A DNA stretch of 27,130 nt, from positions 1 to 27,130 of IMG/VR virus record IMGVR_UViG_3300033145_001662. One strand, written 5' to 3'. The DNA comes from a virus. Below, one piece after another: positions 6,746 through 13,529 of this stretch. How positions within the stretch are numbered: position 1 is the stretch's first letter; each line of letters starts with the position of its first letter. A program made the translations under genes and the position numbers. The notes under the pieces were generated by a model. It was not told the origin of the DNA and ran no database searches. It saw nothing but the letters and a program-made list of their open reading frames with translations.

Positions 6746-6746
6746 G

Positions 6747-7025
6747 TCAGTTTGGGTTCGGTTTGAGGAGGTTTTGGATTATCGCGCATCGAATTTTGCA
6801 GGCGATCTGCCGTTCCGTTTCGGCCTGCAGCTTAAGCATGACGGCCGGCGAGACGACAGGTACGGGCTTGCCGTTGAGGGAAACGTTGATCAATGTCAGC
6901 CCGCGTGCCGGCTTGCCTGTGATCGGCGCGCAGCGGCTGTCACGCCAGGCCGCCCCGAGCAGCGAAAAGAACCGCCGCAGGCGTTTGAGACCTTTGACTC
7001 TCTGAGCTGTTTGTGGGCAATCCAT
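6747..7025 (-). CDS. unknown small early protein, 92 residues
   Basis: ATG at 7025 has GAGGA upstream, overlapping the stop region of the 36-residue membrane peptide, so the two are probably coupled. The N-terminal half is basic (KGLKRLRRFFSLLGAAWRDS). The second half has GLTLINVSLNGKPVPVVSP followed by a helix (MLKLQAETERQIACKIRCAI). No membrane segment or known motif is obvious. It sits between a membrane peptide and the 3D protein, so a part in lysis is possible by position only. Confidence 0.6.
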   Translation of the reverse strand: MDCPQTAQRVKGLKRLRRFFSLLGAAWRDSRCAPITGKPARGLTLINVSLNGKPVPVVSPAVMLKLQAETERQIACKIRCAIIQNLLKPNPN

Positions 7026-7035
7026 TATGTTGTCC

Positions 7036-7143
7036 TCAGCAAAACGGCGTCGCCATTCGCCGGTTGAACCACCATCCCAGCAGGCAGACCGCGCAAGCTC
7101 CTGCGATCCAACCCGCTGCGAACGTGAGTATGTAAGTCGTCAT
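7036..7143 (-). CDS. 35-residue single-pass membrane peptide
   Basis: ATG at 7143 and TGA at 7036-7038 give 35 residues starting MTTYILTFAAGWIAGACAVC, then LLGWWFNRRMATPFC. A hydrophobic helix (about 4-26) ends at Arg-Arg, placing the C-terminus in the cytoplasm by the positive-inside rule. The downstream gene's ribosome site overlaps its stop. It has the size and layout of small phage membrane effectors such as holin-like or exclusion peptides. The ribosome site is weak (GAG followed by an A-run). Being so short, it may be missed by automatic annotation. Confidence 0.55.
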   Translation of the reverse strand: MTTYILTFAAGWIAGACAVCLLGWWFNRRMATPFC

Positions 7144-7156
7144 TTTTTTTCTCGTA

Positions 7157-7179
7157 GTACAGGCGTCCCCGCCTGTGTT
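7157..7179. repeat. family F hairpin repeat
   Basis: ACAGGCG TCCC CGCCTGT is a 7-bp stem with a 4-base loop. A near copy lies at 20489-20506 downstream of the capsid gene. It sits in the gap after the MuB-like gene, next to a family E copy. Confidence 0.75.
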
Positions 7180-7189
7180 CTTTTCTTCT

Positions 7190-7213
7190 CACGGCCGAGA
7201 CGGCCGTGCCACC
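7190..7213. repeat. family E hairpin repeat
   Basis: CACGGCCG AGA CGGCCGTG followed by CCACC. It is almost identical to the copy at 4999-5026 and lies just past the MuB stop codon in the leftward transcript. Confidence 0.75.
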
Positions 7214-7217
7214 AAGC

Positions 7218-8300
7218 CTATGCCACCGAAACCTTTGCGAACGGGATGCTTTCGCCCTTGCCGTGGTCGATCTTGTGCTTCGCGCCGCTGAGCGGAGCTA
7301 TCCAGTCGAGCTGGGTAACGGAGAAGTCCGCCACCAGGCCCTGGCGGGCTGCGTAGTAGTGCAGGTTTTCGATACGGGACGTAACATCCCGCAGCGCATC
7401 ACCGGAGCGGGCGAGGTCGACCAGGTACTTGAGCGAACGGCCGGTGAGTTTGCCCCTGTGGCCGAGCGACTTTAGACGGGCCTCGGCTACGAGCTGCACG
7501 TCGGCGGCGTGAATTTCGTCGTTCGCCGTGCGTTTGAACTGGGCCTTCGATCGGCTGCGGAGCTGCTCGTTGCCGCCTGCTATGGACTCGGCCCGGCGGG
7601 CGTACAGAAAGCCGTCCATCCTCGCCAGCGTGTCGGCCAGGACGATTGCCGGGCGGGCGGCGGGGTCGTCGTGGAGGTTGCGGAGCATGTTAATGGCGGA
7701 CGGCCGCAGCGTGGTCGCCTCGTCGATGATGACGAGGAACGAAACGCCCTTGCCCAGCATGTACGTCGCCGCCAGCTTGTCGCGGACGGCGTCGTACAAC
7801 TCGGCTCGGGACCGCTTGTGGGTGGTGATTGAGAACCGCTTTGCTATCGCCGCGACCAGGTCGCGAGGAGATACGCACGCCTCGCCGGCCTGAATATACA
7901 TGCACTGGGCGGGTCCGCGCTTTAGGGCGATTTCCTGCAGGGCGGAGGTTTTGCCCCAGCCGGACGGCGTCTTGACGATGCCTATCGACGGGGCGTCGGT
8001 GGCGAGGTCGCAGACGGCCATTATCTGCCGGGCGATACTCGTCGGCGCGAACAGCGAAGACGACGGCGCGAATGCCGCCTTGTCGGCGTAGCTAAGGAGG
8101 AAGCTGGCGATCCGCCGGAGGAACTTATCCGGCGATGAGCCGTAACTGCGGCCGAGCACCTTGGAAAACGTCGCACGCTTCATGCCGACGGCACGCGCGA
8201 ATTTTTCCTTGCTCAGCCCGTCGACCGTGGCCAGCAGCTCCTTGGCCTGGGCGATGATTTTGGCCTGTTGCTTCGCCGTGAGTTTTCCGTCGGCTGACAT
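7218..8300 (-). CDS. MuB-type AAA+ ATPase, transposition target-DNA activator
   Basis: The product has 360 residues from ATG 8300 (AAGGAAG upstream). An in-frame ATG at 8390 also has AGGAG and would overlap the transposase gene; both are possible. Residues 26-62 form a helix-turn-helix (LSKEKFARAVGMKRATFSKV). The ATPase domain has a Walker A at about 107-119 (TPSGWGKT) and a Walker B at 188-195 (FLVIIDEA). In Mu, B binds DNA with ATP, picks the target and stimulates transposase A. Domain order (N-terminal HTH, then AAA ATPase) and position directly after the transposase agree. Hairpin 8351-8368 lies between the two genes. Confidence 0.92.
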   Translation of the reverse strand: MSADGKLTAKQQAKIIAQAKELLATVDGLSKEKFARAVGMKRATFSKVLGRSYGSSPDKFLRRIASFLLSYADKAAFAPSSSLFAPTSIARQIMAVCDLATDAPSIGIVKTPSGWGKTSALQEIALKRGPAQCMYIQAGEACVSPRDLVAAIAKRFSITTHKRSRAELYDAVRDKLAATYMLGKGVSFLVIIDEATTLRPSAINMLRNLHDDPAARPAIVLADTLARMDGFLYARRAESIAGGNEQLRSRSKAQFKRTANDEIHAADVQLVAEARLKSLGHRGKLTGRSLKYLVDLARSGDALRDVTSRIENLHYYAARQGLVADFSVTQLDWIAPLSGAKHKIDHGKGESIPFAKVSVA

Positions 8301-8350
8301 AATGGTCTTCCTTGACAGGTTGATGTTTTGAGGTGCGAGATACTCAATCG

Positions 8351-8368
8351 GCCCCCCATTAGGGGGGC
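8351..8368. repeat. micro-hairpin at the transposase-ATPase junction
   Basis: GCCCCCC ATTA GGGGGGC, a 7-bp stem with a 4-base loop, overlaps the transposase stop region (8359) and lies between two candidate MuB starts (8390 and 8300). It could influence which start is used. Other hairpins with TTA/TCA-type loops occur across the window. Confidence 0.6.
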
Positions 8369-10503
8369 TTTCTGCTGCTATCTGGGTCATGGACGGTCTC
8401 CTCTTGGGTCTGTGATGCGAGATGTTCGAGGGGGTCAACCGGGTGCTGCCTTTCGACCGGGTCCGTGCCTGTCGCGGCGACCTCGCTGAAAAACGCCGCT
8501 GCGGATTGATCCTGCTTTCGCCGCGTTGCCTTATGCTCGCGGCCGGCCTGTGCGGCGCGGTCGAGCTCGCCGTTGCCGACGAGTTTTAGGCGGGGTGCGG
8601 CGGGCTGCTTTATTGATTTCGGATCGTCGAGCATGCCGAGCGCCTGACCCGCGCGCCGCTGCATGTCCAGCATCAGGAGCGTTGCGCCCTTACGCAGCTC
8701 GTGGACGCGAGCATTGGTCTCGCGGCGGAAGCGGTTCTGTGCGGCAAGCTCGTCGGCGAGATCGTCCCCGCCTTCGAGCGGGTGGATACTGTTTTTCGGC
8801 GTGGCGATGCAAAGAAAATGGTCGGTGGTCGCGTCGAATATCGAGACCTTGGACGGGTCGCCGACGGCGTAGCGGTAGGCGATGTGCTTGGAGATATCGC
8901 GACCGCTGGCGCCACGGCGTCGCTCAAACTCCGGACCGTCGCTGATATACCAGTTCTGGAACGCGGCGACAAAGACGCCGTTGGCCTCGATGCGGACTCG
9001 CTTGCCGCGAGTAAGCAGCATGGCCAGTGTCTCGCTTGCGGGAGTGACCGGCTGGTAGTGCGGGTCGCGAAGCTCCACGAACGCGCGCAGCGGGCTTTTG
9101 CCCGCCGCCGCCGTTGCGGGCGATGGTTTGCGCAGCGAGTAGTCTTCCTCGATGTACCGCCGGAACGCCTCGCGGACGAAGGCCAGGTCGAAGTCGGCCT
9201 TGACTTCATCGGCGTTCGGAAGCTCCTTGATCTGCTCGGGGCGGTTGTCCGGTGAGTTGCCGCAGTAGGTCGGGAAGGTTTTATCGAACGGCACGACGCA
9301 AGCGCGGAACCACGGCTCTATAGGCTTGGCCTTGGCGTTGTAAGGCCGGGCCCAGTGGACGGTAACGCCGAGGGATTCCATGAGCGGGACTGTCCGCCGC
9401 TCGTCGAAAAGCTTCTGCCGCGACTTGCGGTTGCGGCCGCCGGCGACCTCGTGGGCGCGGAAGTCCTTGCCGTTGTCGAGTATGGCGTGCTGGGGCACGC
9501 CGTACTTTTCCACGGCCTGAATGAAGGCAGACGCCACGCGGTGGGCGTTGGGCGCGCCGAATGCGATTATCCAGCCGACCGGCTGCCAGCTCCTCGCGTC
9601 CAGGAAGGCGGTGAGCCACGGCCGCTGGTATGTGACGACTTCGGTCTCGCGGCCGTCGATGTTTTTGACCTGCCGGCGCGGGACGAAGAAGTCCAGCAGC
9701 CGGTGATCGGCTATCCAGCAGTTCATCGCCGGGACCAGCGACCAGTCGCGCTTGACGTACGGGACGCAGCGGTCGCGAAACTTTTTAGGGTCGCGCCCGG
9801 CGGCGAGGAGTTTGCAGTCGACTCGCTTTTTGATCCAGTTCTGCACGGTTCGCAGGCGGGGCAGCCGCCAGCCCTGCTCGACGGCGACGGCTCTGGCGAG
9901 TGAATGTATATATGGTATCGACGGTCGCTGCTCTTTGAGGTACAGACCGAGGATGTACTCCTGGGCCTCCGCGCTGAAACGGGCTTGGAGCGGCTCGCGC
10001 GGGCCGCCGCGACGGTCGATAAGGCCCGCGACGCCGCTTTTGCGATATGCCGCCAGCCAGCGCTGGAGCGCACGCTTCGAGGTGCGGGCGTCGGTGTGGT
10101 GCAGGTTCCACGTCTCGATCCAGCGCGCGGCGAACTCCGTCTTGCTCATGGAGGCGGGCTTGTGGGCCAGGCCGCCGAGATAACTCTTAATCAGCTCGTA
10201 CCGGGCGTATGCCCGCCCACGCTGCGATTCCGTCAGTGAAGCGAACTCGCTGCCGGAGGGCACGGGACCCGGCTGCGTGTCGCCTGCGGCGATTCGCAGT
10301 GCCGGCTCGCTTGCCGGGTCTATCCACCAGCCGTGCCCGCCGGCAGAGATCGCTTGAAGCTGGCCGTGCTGGCAGCGGTGGCGAACCCCGCGCTCGCCGA
10401 TGCCGAGGATCGCGGCGGCGTCGGCTACGGAAAACCAGCCTTGCGGAGGCTTGGTGGCACGGGCGTCCTCGCCCGTGGAATTGATTAGCTTAGGCTGCGC
10501 CAT
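8359..10503 (-). CDS. MuA-type DDE transposase
   Basis: The product has 714 residues from ATG 10503 (GGAGG upstream); a longer in-frame extension would translate repeat A and overlap the previous gene, so it is rejected. Residues 21-65 form the Mu-type winged HTH (GWFSVADAAAILGIGERGVR). Further DNA-binding helices follow (about 95-225). The catalytic triad is ADHR Asp266, LDNG Asp343 and KPIEPWF Glu396; spacings of 77 and 53 are close to those of MuA (Asp269, Asp336, Glu392). The C-terminal region (620-714) is charged and low complexity, where MuA contacts MuB and ClpX. Residues 9-17 are encoded by repeat E. It integrates and replicates the phage by transposition. Confidence 0.96.
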   Translation of the reverse strand: MAQPKLINSTGEDARATKPPQGWFSVADAAAILGIGERGVRHRCQHGQLQAISAGGHGWWIDPASEPALRIAAGDTQPGPVPSGSEFASLTESQRGRAYARYELIKSYLGGLAHKPASMSKTEFAARWIETWNLHHTDARTSKRALQRWLAAYRKSGVAGLIDRRGGPREPLQARFSAEAQEYILGLYLKEQRPSIPYIHSLARAVAVEQGWRLPRLRTVQNWIKKRVDCKLLAAGRDPKKFRDRCVPYVKRDWSLVPAMNCWIADHRLLDFFVPRRQVKNIDGRETEVVTYQRPWLTAFLDARSWQPVGWIIAFGAPNAHRVASAFIQAVEKYGVPQHAILDNGKDFRAHEVAGGRNRKSRQKLFDERRTVPLMESLGVTVHWARPYNAKAKPIEPWFRACVVPFDKTFPTYCGNSPDNRPEQIKELPNADEVKADFDLAFVREAFRRYIEEDYSLRKPSPATAAAGKSPLRAFVELRDPHYQPVTPASETLAMLLTRGKRVRIEANGVFVAAFQNWYISDGPEFERRRGASGRDISKHIAYRYAVGDPSKVSIFDATTDHFLCIATPKNSIHPLEGGDDLADELAAQNRFRRETNARVHELRKGATLLMLDMQRRAGQALGMLDDPKSIKQPAAPRLKLVGNGELDRAAQAGREHKATRRKQDQSAAAFFSEVAATGTDPVERQHPVDPLEHLASQTQEETVHDPDSSRKPP
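10453..10480. repeat. family E hairpin in the transposase N-terminus
   Basis: GGTGGCACGGGCG TCCT CGCCCGTGGAA has an 8-bp stem. It is read in frame as STGEDARAT, residues 9-17 of the transposase, before the HTH domain. Confidence 0.75.
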
Positions 10504-10834
10504 TGCCGCCTCCGTGATAGGTGCGCTGCGATGTGCCCTGGCCGAGTTTGACCAGTGGGTGTTCATTTCGGATTTCGGATTTCGGATTTCGGATCTTCCG
10601 GGTGTGCCTTTCGCCGTAGGTCCGGACGTGGTACTTTGTGATGACGCCGCTGTATGGGTCAACGCTGACGACGGCGGAGAAGTTGCGGCCGGCGCCGAGG
10701 ATTAACTGGCCGCGAACGTTCTCGATCGTGAGGTTACCGGCCTCGATCTTCTCGCCGTCGGCGAGCGCGGCGGACACGGCGTGCAATTCCACCGTGCCGA
10801 TTCGTCCCTTAGGGACGAGTTGCGATTTATTCAT
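10490..10834 (-). CDS. unknown protein upstream of the transposase
   Basis: The product has 114 residues. ATG at 10834 overlaps the regulator gene by ATGA, and its stop (10490) lies 14 bases inside the transposase gene. Residues 10-75 look beta-rich (GRIGTVELHAVSAALADGEK, IEAGNLTIENVRGQLILGAG, FSAVVSVDPYSGVITKYHVR). Residues about 80-90 (RKIRNPKSEIRNE) come from the repeat A array, and residues 6-11 from a micro-hairpin at 10802-10818. Mu-like phages often have a small gene between ner and A, but I cannot assign a family. Confidence 0.65.
   Translation of the reverse strand: MNKSQLVPKGRIGTVELHAVSAALADGEKIEAGNLTIENVRGQLILGAGRNFSAVVSVDPYSGVITKYHVRTYGERHTRKIRNPKSEIRNEHPLVKLGQGTSQRTYHGGGNGAA
10565..10595. 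repeat. family A tandem repeat
   Basis: Four units of TTTCGGAT (8-base period) lie in the C-terminal part of the small gene upstream of the transposase and are read in frame. Confidence 0.8.
10802..10818. repeat. micro-hairpin in a coding region
   Basis: TCGTCCC TTA GGGACGA is a perfect 7-bp stem with loop TTA, near the start of the gene at 10490-10834. Confidence 0.65.
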
Positions 10835-11220
10835 CCGGCTTTCCTTTCAGGTCGGCCCGGCCGCGCCTCGGTCGGTCGCCGCTTTTTATGGTGCTGAGTC
10901 AATGCCCGCCCCTCAGGGGCGGCAAAGCGCCCGCAGCCACGGCCGGGGCCGGGGGTTTGTCCGGTTGTCAACCACTCGACGCTGTAACCGTGCTTGGTAA
11001 TCCAGCGACAGAGTGCGACGAGAAAATCTATAGGGAGGGTTTTAGCTTGGCCGAGTAAGAGTCGGCTGAGGAACGCAGGACAATAGCCTCCGAGATGAGC
11101 CACTAGATCGCCCTGCTTGACGTTTGAATGGGCAAGCACTAGACGCAACCGCCTCGCAAAATCTTCAATGAGCAGTGATTCGCGATTCGCGATTTGCGAT
11201 TCTTCTGTCGTCTGACTCAT
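10831..11220 (-). CDS. HTH regulator, second early gene, paralogue of the divergent repressor
   Basis: The product has 129 residues and overlaps the Cro/Ner-like gene by ATGA. Residues about 20-90 form an HTH domain: FARRLRLVLAHSNVKQGDLV, then SRLLLGQAKTLPIDFLVAL and GYSVEWLTTG. The same framework (F..R.R.VLA...V.Q..L, SRL..G...T...D.LV.L, G.S..WL..G) appears in the divergent product of 11596-12102, so the two are paralogues. Residues 9-15 (QIANRES) are translated from repeat B at 11177-11203. The C-terminus is basic and low complexity and includes a micro-hairpin. It may bind the same operator region. Confidence 0.8.
   Translation of the reverse strand: MSQTTEESQIANRESLLIEDFARRLRLVLAHSNVKQGDLVAHLGGYCPAFLSRLLLGQAKTLPIDFLVALCRWITKHGYSVEWLTTGQTPGPGRGCGRFAAPEGRALTQHHKKRRPTEARPGRPERKAG
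10906..10922. repeat. micro-hairpin in a coding region
   Basis: CCGCCCC TCA GGGGCGG, a perfect 7-bp stem with loop TCA, is read in the low-complexity C-terminus of the HTH regulator. Confidence 0.65.
11177..11203. repeat. family B tandem repeat
   Basis: GATTCGCGATTCGCGATTTGCGATT encodes residues QIANRES in the N-terminus of the HTH regulator. Confidence 0.8.
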
Positions 11221-11516
11221 CCTGCGATCCTTTCAGCCGCAGCGAGTGGTCCCCAGAAGTCGTTGAAGGAAATGTTGATGCCGGTGACTTTGCGGAAAGA
11301 TTTGAAAATCTTTTGCTGCGTCCTGTAGTTTGCGACGCGGCCGATGAGGTAATTACTGAGGCTGCTCTGAGAGACGCCGGCGGCGGCTGCCAGGTCGCCG
11401 AGCTTGAGGCCGGCGGAAATAATCCGGGCCTTGACAAAAGCCGCATTTGGCGGTAAGATTCTCGCCGTAGCTTCGGAAGGATTGTTTGACGTTTTAGGCA
11501 TTGACTCGGCTTTCAC
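11217..11516 (-). CDS. Cro/Ner-like HTH protein, first early gene
   Basis: The product has 99 residues from GTG 11516 (AGGA six bases upstream); ATG at 11501 is an alternative. Residues about 28-80 contain a helix-turn-helix (SAGLKLGDLAAAAGVSQSSL, then SNYLIGRVANYRTQQKIFKS). It is the first gene after the leftward promoter, directly opposite a repressor-like gene, the position of ner in Mu or cro in lambda. Proteins in that place usually limit early transcription and block repressor synthesis. Binding sites probably lie in 11517-11595. Family-level identity is not certain but the HTH call is strong. Confidence 0.8.
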   Translation of the reverse strand: MKAESMPKTSNNPSEATARILPPNAAFVKARIISAGLKLGDLAAAAGVSQSSLSNYLIGRVANYRTQQKIFKSFRKVTGINISFNDFWGPLAAAERIAG

Positions 11517-11522
11517 AAGGAT

Positions 11523-11564
11523 TCCTATATTTGTATATTATTCCTTCGGTAGGACGGCAGTCAA
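11523..11564 (-). promoter_or_regulatory. leftward early promoter and operator candidate
   Basis: On the minus strand TTGACT (11559-11564) and TAATAT (11535-11540) are separated by 18 bases, a good sigma-70-type match. Transcription would start near 11528, leaving a very short leader with AGGA (11523-11526) before the GTG at 11516. The A+T-rich core between two regulator genes and the ATTCCT/AGGA-like half sites (11518-11526 and 11540-11547) make it the likely operator. No equally good promoter is seen for the rightward gene. Confidence 0.6.
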
Positions 11565-11595
11565 GTCTTTAATCAGGTTTTTCTAAAAAAAGTTT

Positions 11596-12102
11596 ATGGC
11601 CGATGGTAAGAGAGTCCGTGTGCGAAACCCCGCTCTTGTGGAGGGCTTCTGTGGGCGATTCCGGCAGGTGCTGGCGGCCACCGGTGTAAGGCAGCGGCAG
11701 CTTGCGAGCCAGATGGGAGATGTTTCACCGCAGGTTATCAGCCGACTGGTCAGCGGCGAGTCGCAGACAATCGCGCTCGATCTGCTCGTGCAGCTTATTG
11801 GCTGGGTGGACAATAAAGGCATATCGCCGCAATGGTTACTTTTGGGCTTCGGCGCAATGAAAAAGGCTGATATTCCCAGGGAGCCGCCTGTAGTCGACGC
11901 CATGAACCGGCTGACGGAAACCCGCATGATTATCGAGCTGGCCAGGCGAGCGGGCATTGATTTGAGCGACGTAATCGACGATTCTGTGGTAGCGAGCTAT
12001 GCCCCAGGGCAGGGGATACTGACGGTGCCGATGCGGGATGTGCTGGCGAGGCTTGACGAACAGATCGGTAAGTCGCCAAGAGAAAAAAAGGTGAGGAAAT
12101 GA
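11596..12102 (+). CDS. repressor-like HTH protein
   Basis: The product has 168 residues. The HTH region spans about 18-85 (FRQVLAATGVRQRQLASQMG, VSPQVISRLVSGESQTIALD, then LIGWVDNKGISPQWLLLG). The C-terminal half is helical and charged (MNRLTETRMIIELARRAGID, MRDVLARLDEQIG) and may mediate oligomer formation. It is transcribed away from the early operon across a shared control region, as expected for a lysogeny repressor. It is paralogous to the early product of 10831-11220. ATG at 11596 has no clear Shine-Dalgarno (an A-run precedes it), suggesting weak or leaderless translation. It could alternatively be an activator of late genes. Confidence 0.8.
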   Translation: MADGKRVRVRNPALVEGFCGRFRQVLAATGVRQRQLASQMGDVSPQVISRLVSGESQTIALDLLVQLIGWVDNKGISPQWLLLGFGAMKKADIPREPPVVDAMNRLTETRMIIELARRAGIDLSDVIDDSVVASYAPGQGILTVPMRDVLARLDEQIGKSPREKKVRK

Positions 12103-12551
12103 TTACTTGTCCTCGATGTAAAAAGAAAATTCGCGGCGGTGGCCTACTTCAGGGCCGACCGCAGCAGGGGGAAAAGGTTAAGTGCCCATCGTGCGGTTAC
12201 ATGATTGAGGTGCCGGAAGAAACTCCTCCCCCCGCTTCCGAGGAATCCTGCGAAGAAGATATGATCGGCGTGGACCTTCGCAAGTGGTGGAAAAACTTCA
12301 GGTGGATTGCCCTGCCGATAACGGCCGGAGGCATGGCTGCCATGTTGTTGGGGGCGGTCATATCGCTGGTCGCCGGGCTTAGCTTGATATCTACGGAGGC
12401 GGAGTACTCCTCATCACTCGGGGGGCGAATAGTCAACCTTCCAATAATTCTGGGGGCGATCAAGGCCGGCTTCTTTCTCGTCGCCGGCATGATCCTATTC
12501 GCTGCCGGCCTTTTGTGCCGGGGGCGATGGCGGGACAAGGCGAATACGTAG
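12099..12551 (+). CDS. zinc-ribbon protein with two membrane segments
   Basis: The product has 150 residues. It overlaps the repressor gene by ATGA and has GTGAGG upstream, so it is probably expressed with it during lysogeny. Residues 1-36 are a zinc ribbon (CPRC at 4-7 and CPSC at 29-32). An acidic Pro-rich linker (37-56) is followed by two predicted membrane helices (about 70-98 and 113-141) and a short basic tail. A zinc ribbon joined to membrane helices is common in bacterial proteins of unknown function. Linked to a repressor, it might act in superinfection exclusion or membrane sensing. This role is inference. Confidence 0.75.
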   Translation: MITCPRCKKKIRGGGLLQGRPQQGEKVKCPSCGYMIEVPEETPPPASEESCEEDMIGVDLRKWWKNFRWIALPITAGGMAAMLLGAVISLVAGLSLISTEAEYSSSLGGRIVNLPIILGAIKAGFFLVAGMILFAAGLLCRGRWRDKANT

Positions 12552-12677
12552 CGAAGGAAGATTTTCCTAGTTTTGACTTGACTTTCCCACTCCACCTGTC
12601 CGACACTGATAACAGCACTTCGTAAATGCGCTATTGATGCGCGGGAATTGGACGGAGCCTGTAAATGGGAAAACGAT
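12552..12677. other. intergenic gap between the repressor unit and late genes
   Basis: This gap is 126 bases. It contains two adjacent TTGACT hexamers (12573-12578 and 12579-12584) and TGATAA (12607-12612), but their spacing is not that of a sigma-70 promoter. A late promoter needing a phage activator could lie here, since the late genes begin next. No terminator with a T-run is visible. Confidence 0.35.
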
Positions 12678-13115
12678 ATGGATATTCCCTGCCTTGGGGC
12701 CATTGAGATCGGCTGGCAGTATGCCGCCGCAGTTTTGACGGTCTGGGTAGTAACACAGATCGGCGGCTGCGTGGTAACTTCCTGGATAACCCTCAAACTG
12801 CTCAAGCAGCAGACCGGCGATTTGTCAGAGGGGTTCAAGACCCTATCAGCAACTGTCGCCAACCAACAGACACAAATCAACCAGCTTGCCCTTGATCGAC
12901 AGAAGTGCCGCACCGAGGCTGCCGAGCGTTTCGCGACCAAGGCCGAGTTCGTCCAGCTCATGCGCAGCAGCAACGAATCCGACCGGCGGGTCGTCAATAA
13001 ACTCGATGAGATGCGCAACGATGTAGGCGAGAAAATAGGCAAGGTCCATAAACGAGTCGACGATATCGCAGAGGATTTCCATCGGTTCCAGGGCGAGATG
13101 AAGGGGAAGGGTTAA
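12678..13115 (+). CDS. DUF2730-like membrane-anchored coiled-coil protein
   Basis: The product has 145 residues from ATG 12678 (GGGA upstream). A membrane helix (about 10-38, containing AAAVLTVWVVTQIGG) is followed by long helical, coiled-coil-like sequence (TLSATVANQQTQINQLALDR, KLDEMRNDVGEKIGKVHKRV). In Mu-like phages a small membrane plus coiled-coil gene (DUF2730 family) stands just upstream of a winged-helix gene and the DUF3486 gene, as here. The function in that family is not settled; it may relate to lysis or an early head-assembly step. The family call rests on architecture and synteny. Confidence 0.65.
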   Translation: MDIPCLGAIEIGWQYAAAVLTVWVVTQIGGCVVTSWITLKLLKQQTGDLSEGFKTLSATVANQQTQINQLALDRQKCRTEAAERFATKAEFVQLMRSSNESDRRVVNKLDEMRNDVGEKIGKVHKRVDDIAEDFHRFQGEMKGKG

Positions 13116-13118
13116 AAC

Positions 13119-13451
13119 ATGGACAAAGCGACATTCAGACATCAGTCACTCATGGAAGATATCCTGCTGACATTGCAGGCGATCTGGACAGCCAATCCGG
13201 GAATAGGTTTGCAGGCTGGACAACTCTACGAAGGCCTCGCCGCCGGCAGCGAAGTACCGCCCAGCGACGAAGAATCGCGAGCGGCGGTGGCCGACCTGAT
13301 CGAGCGGGGCCTGGCCGAGAGCGTGCCGTCAAAGATGCCGTCCGAAGTGCCGCAGAAGTGCTACCGGATCACGGCGAGGGGGCGGGACTTCGCATCGCAC
13401 AGATTCCCGTGGAATTACCTCGACGCCTTCGCGCCGAGAAATATTTCGTAG
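13119..13451 (+). CDS. small winged-helix protein, VpaChn25_0724-like
   Basis: The product has 110 residues from ATG 13119 with AGGGGAAGGG upstream. The sequence reads as a winged helix: helices MEDILLTLQAIWTANPGIGL and AGQLYEGLAAG, a recognition helix (SRAAVADLIERGLAES) and a wing ending KCYRITARGRDFA. Mu-like phages carry a small winged-helix protein of this size just before DUF3486, often annotated VpaChn25_0724 family. Its role is unknown; DNA binding linked to packaging or late regulation is possible. Repeats fill the following gap (13452-13521). Confidence 0.65.
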   Translation: MDKATFRHQSLMEDILLTLQAIWTANPGIGLQAGQLYEGLAAGSEVPPSDEESRAAVADLIERGLAESVPSKMPSEVPQKCYRITARGRDFASHRFPWNYLDAFAPRNIS

Positions 13452-13465
13452 CACCCGTACGGGTG
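13452..13465. repeat. 14-base perfect palindrome
   Basis: CACCCGTACGGGTG lies one base after the stop codon of the winged-helix gene. It belongs to the group of short GC palindromes seen across the window and has no T-run, so it is a poor intrinsic terminator. Confidence 0.65.
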
Positions 13466-13471
13466 GAAAGA

Positions 13472-13521
13472 CACGGGCGAGACCTGCCTGCTTACCGCAG
13501 GTAGGCAGGCGCCCGTGCCAC
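13472..13521. repeat. family E hairpin interrupted by a family H hairpin
   Basis: The outer arms CACGGGCG (13472-13479) and CGCCCGTG (13510-13517), followed by CCAC, match family E. Between them lies a family H element at 13483-13509 (CCTGCC...GGTAGGCAGG). Uninterrupted E copies (for example 7190-7213) have only a 3-4 base loop at this point, so this looks like insertion of one repeat into another. Confidence 0.7.
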
Positions 13522-13529
13522 TAAAAAAA

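Noticed and set aside
10504-10662. N-terminal extension of the transposase
   Set aside because: It would overlap the upstream gene by a long stretch and translate repeat A; ATG 10503 has GGAGG and leads directly to the HTH domain.
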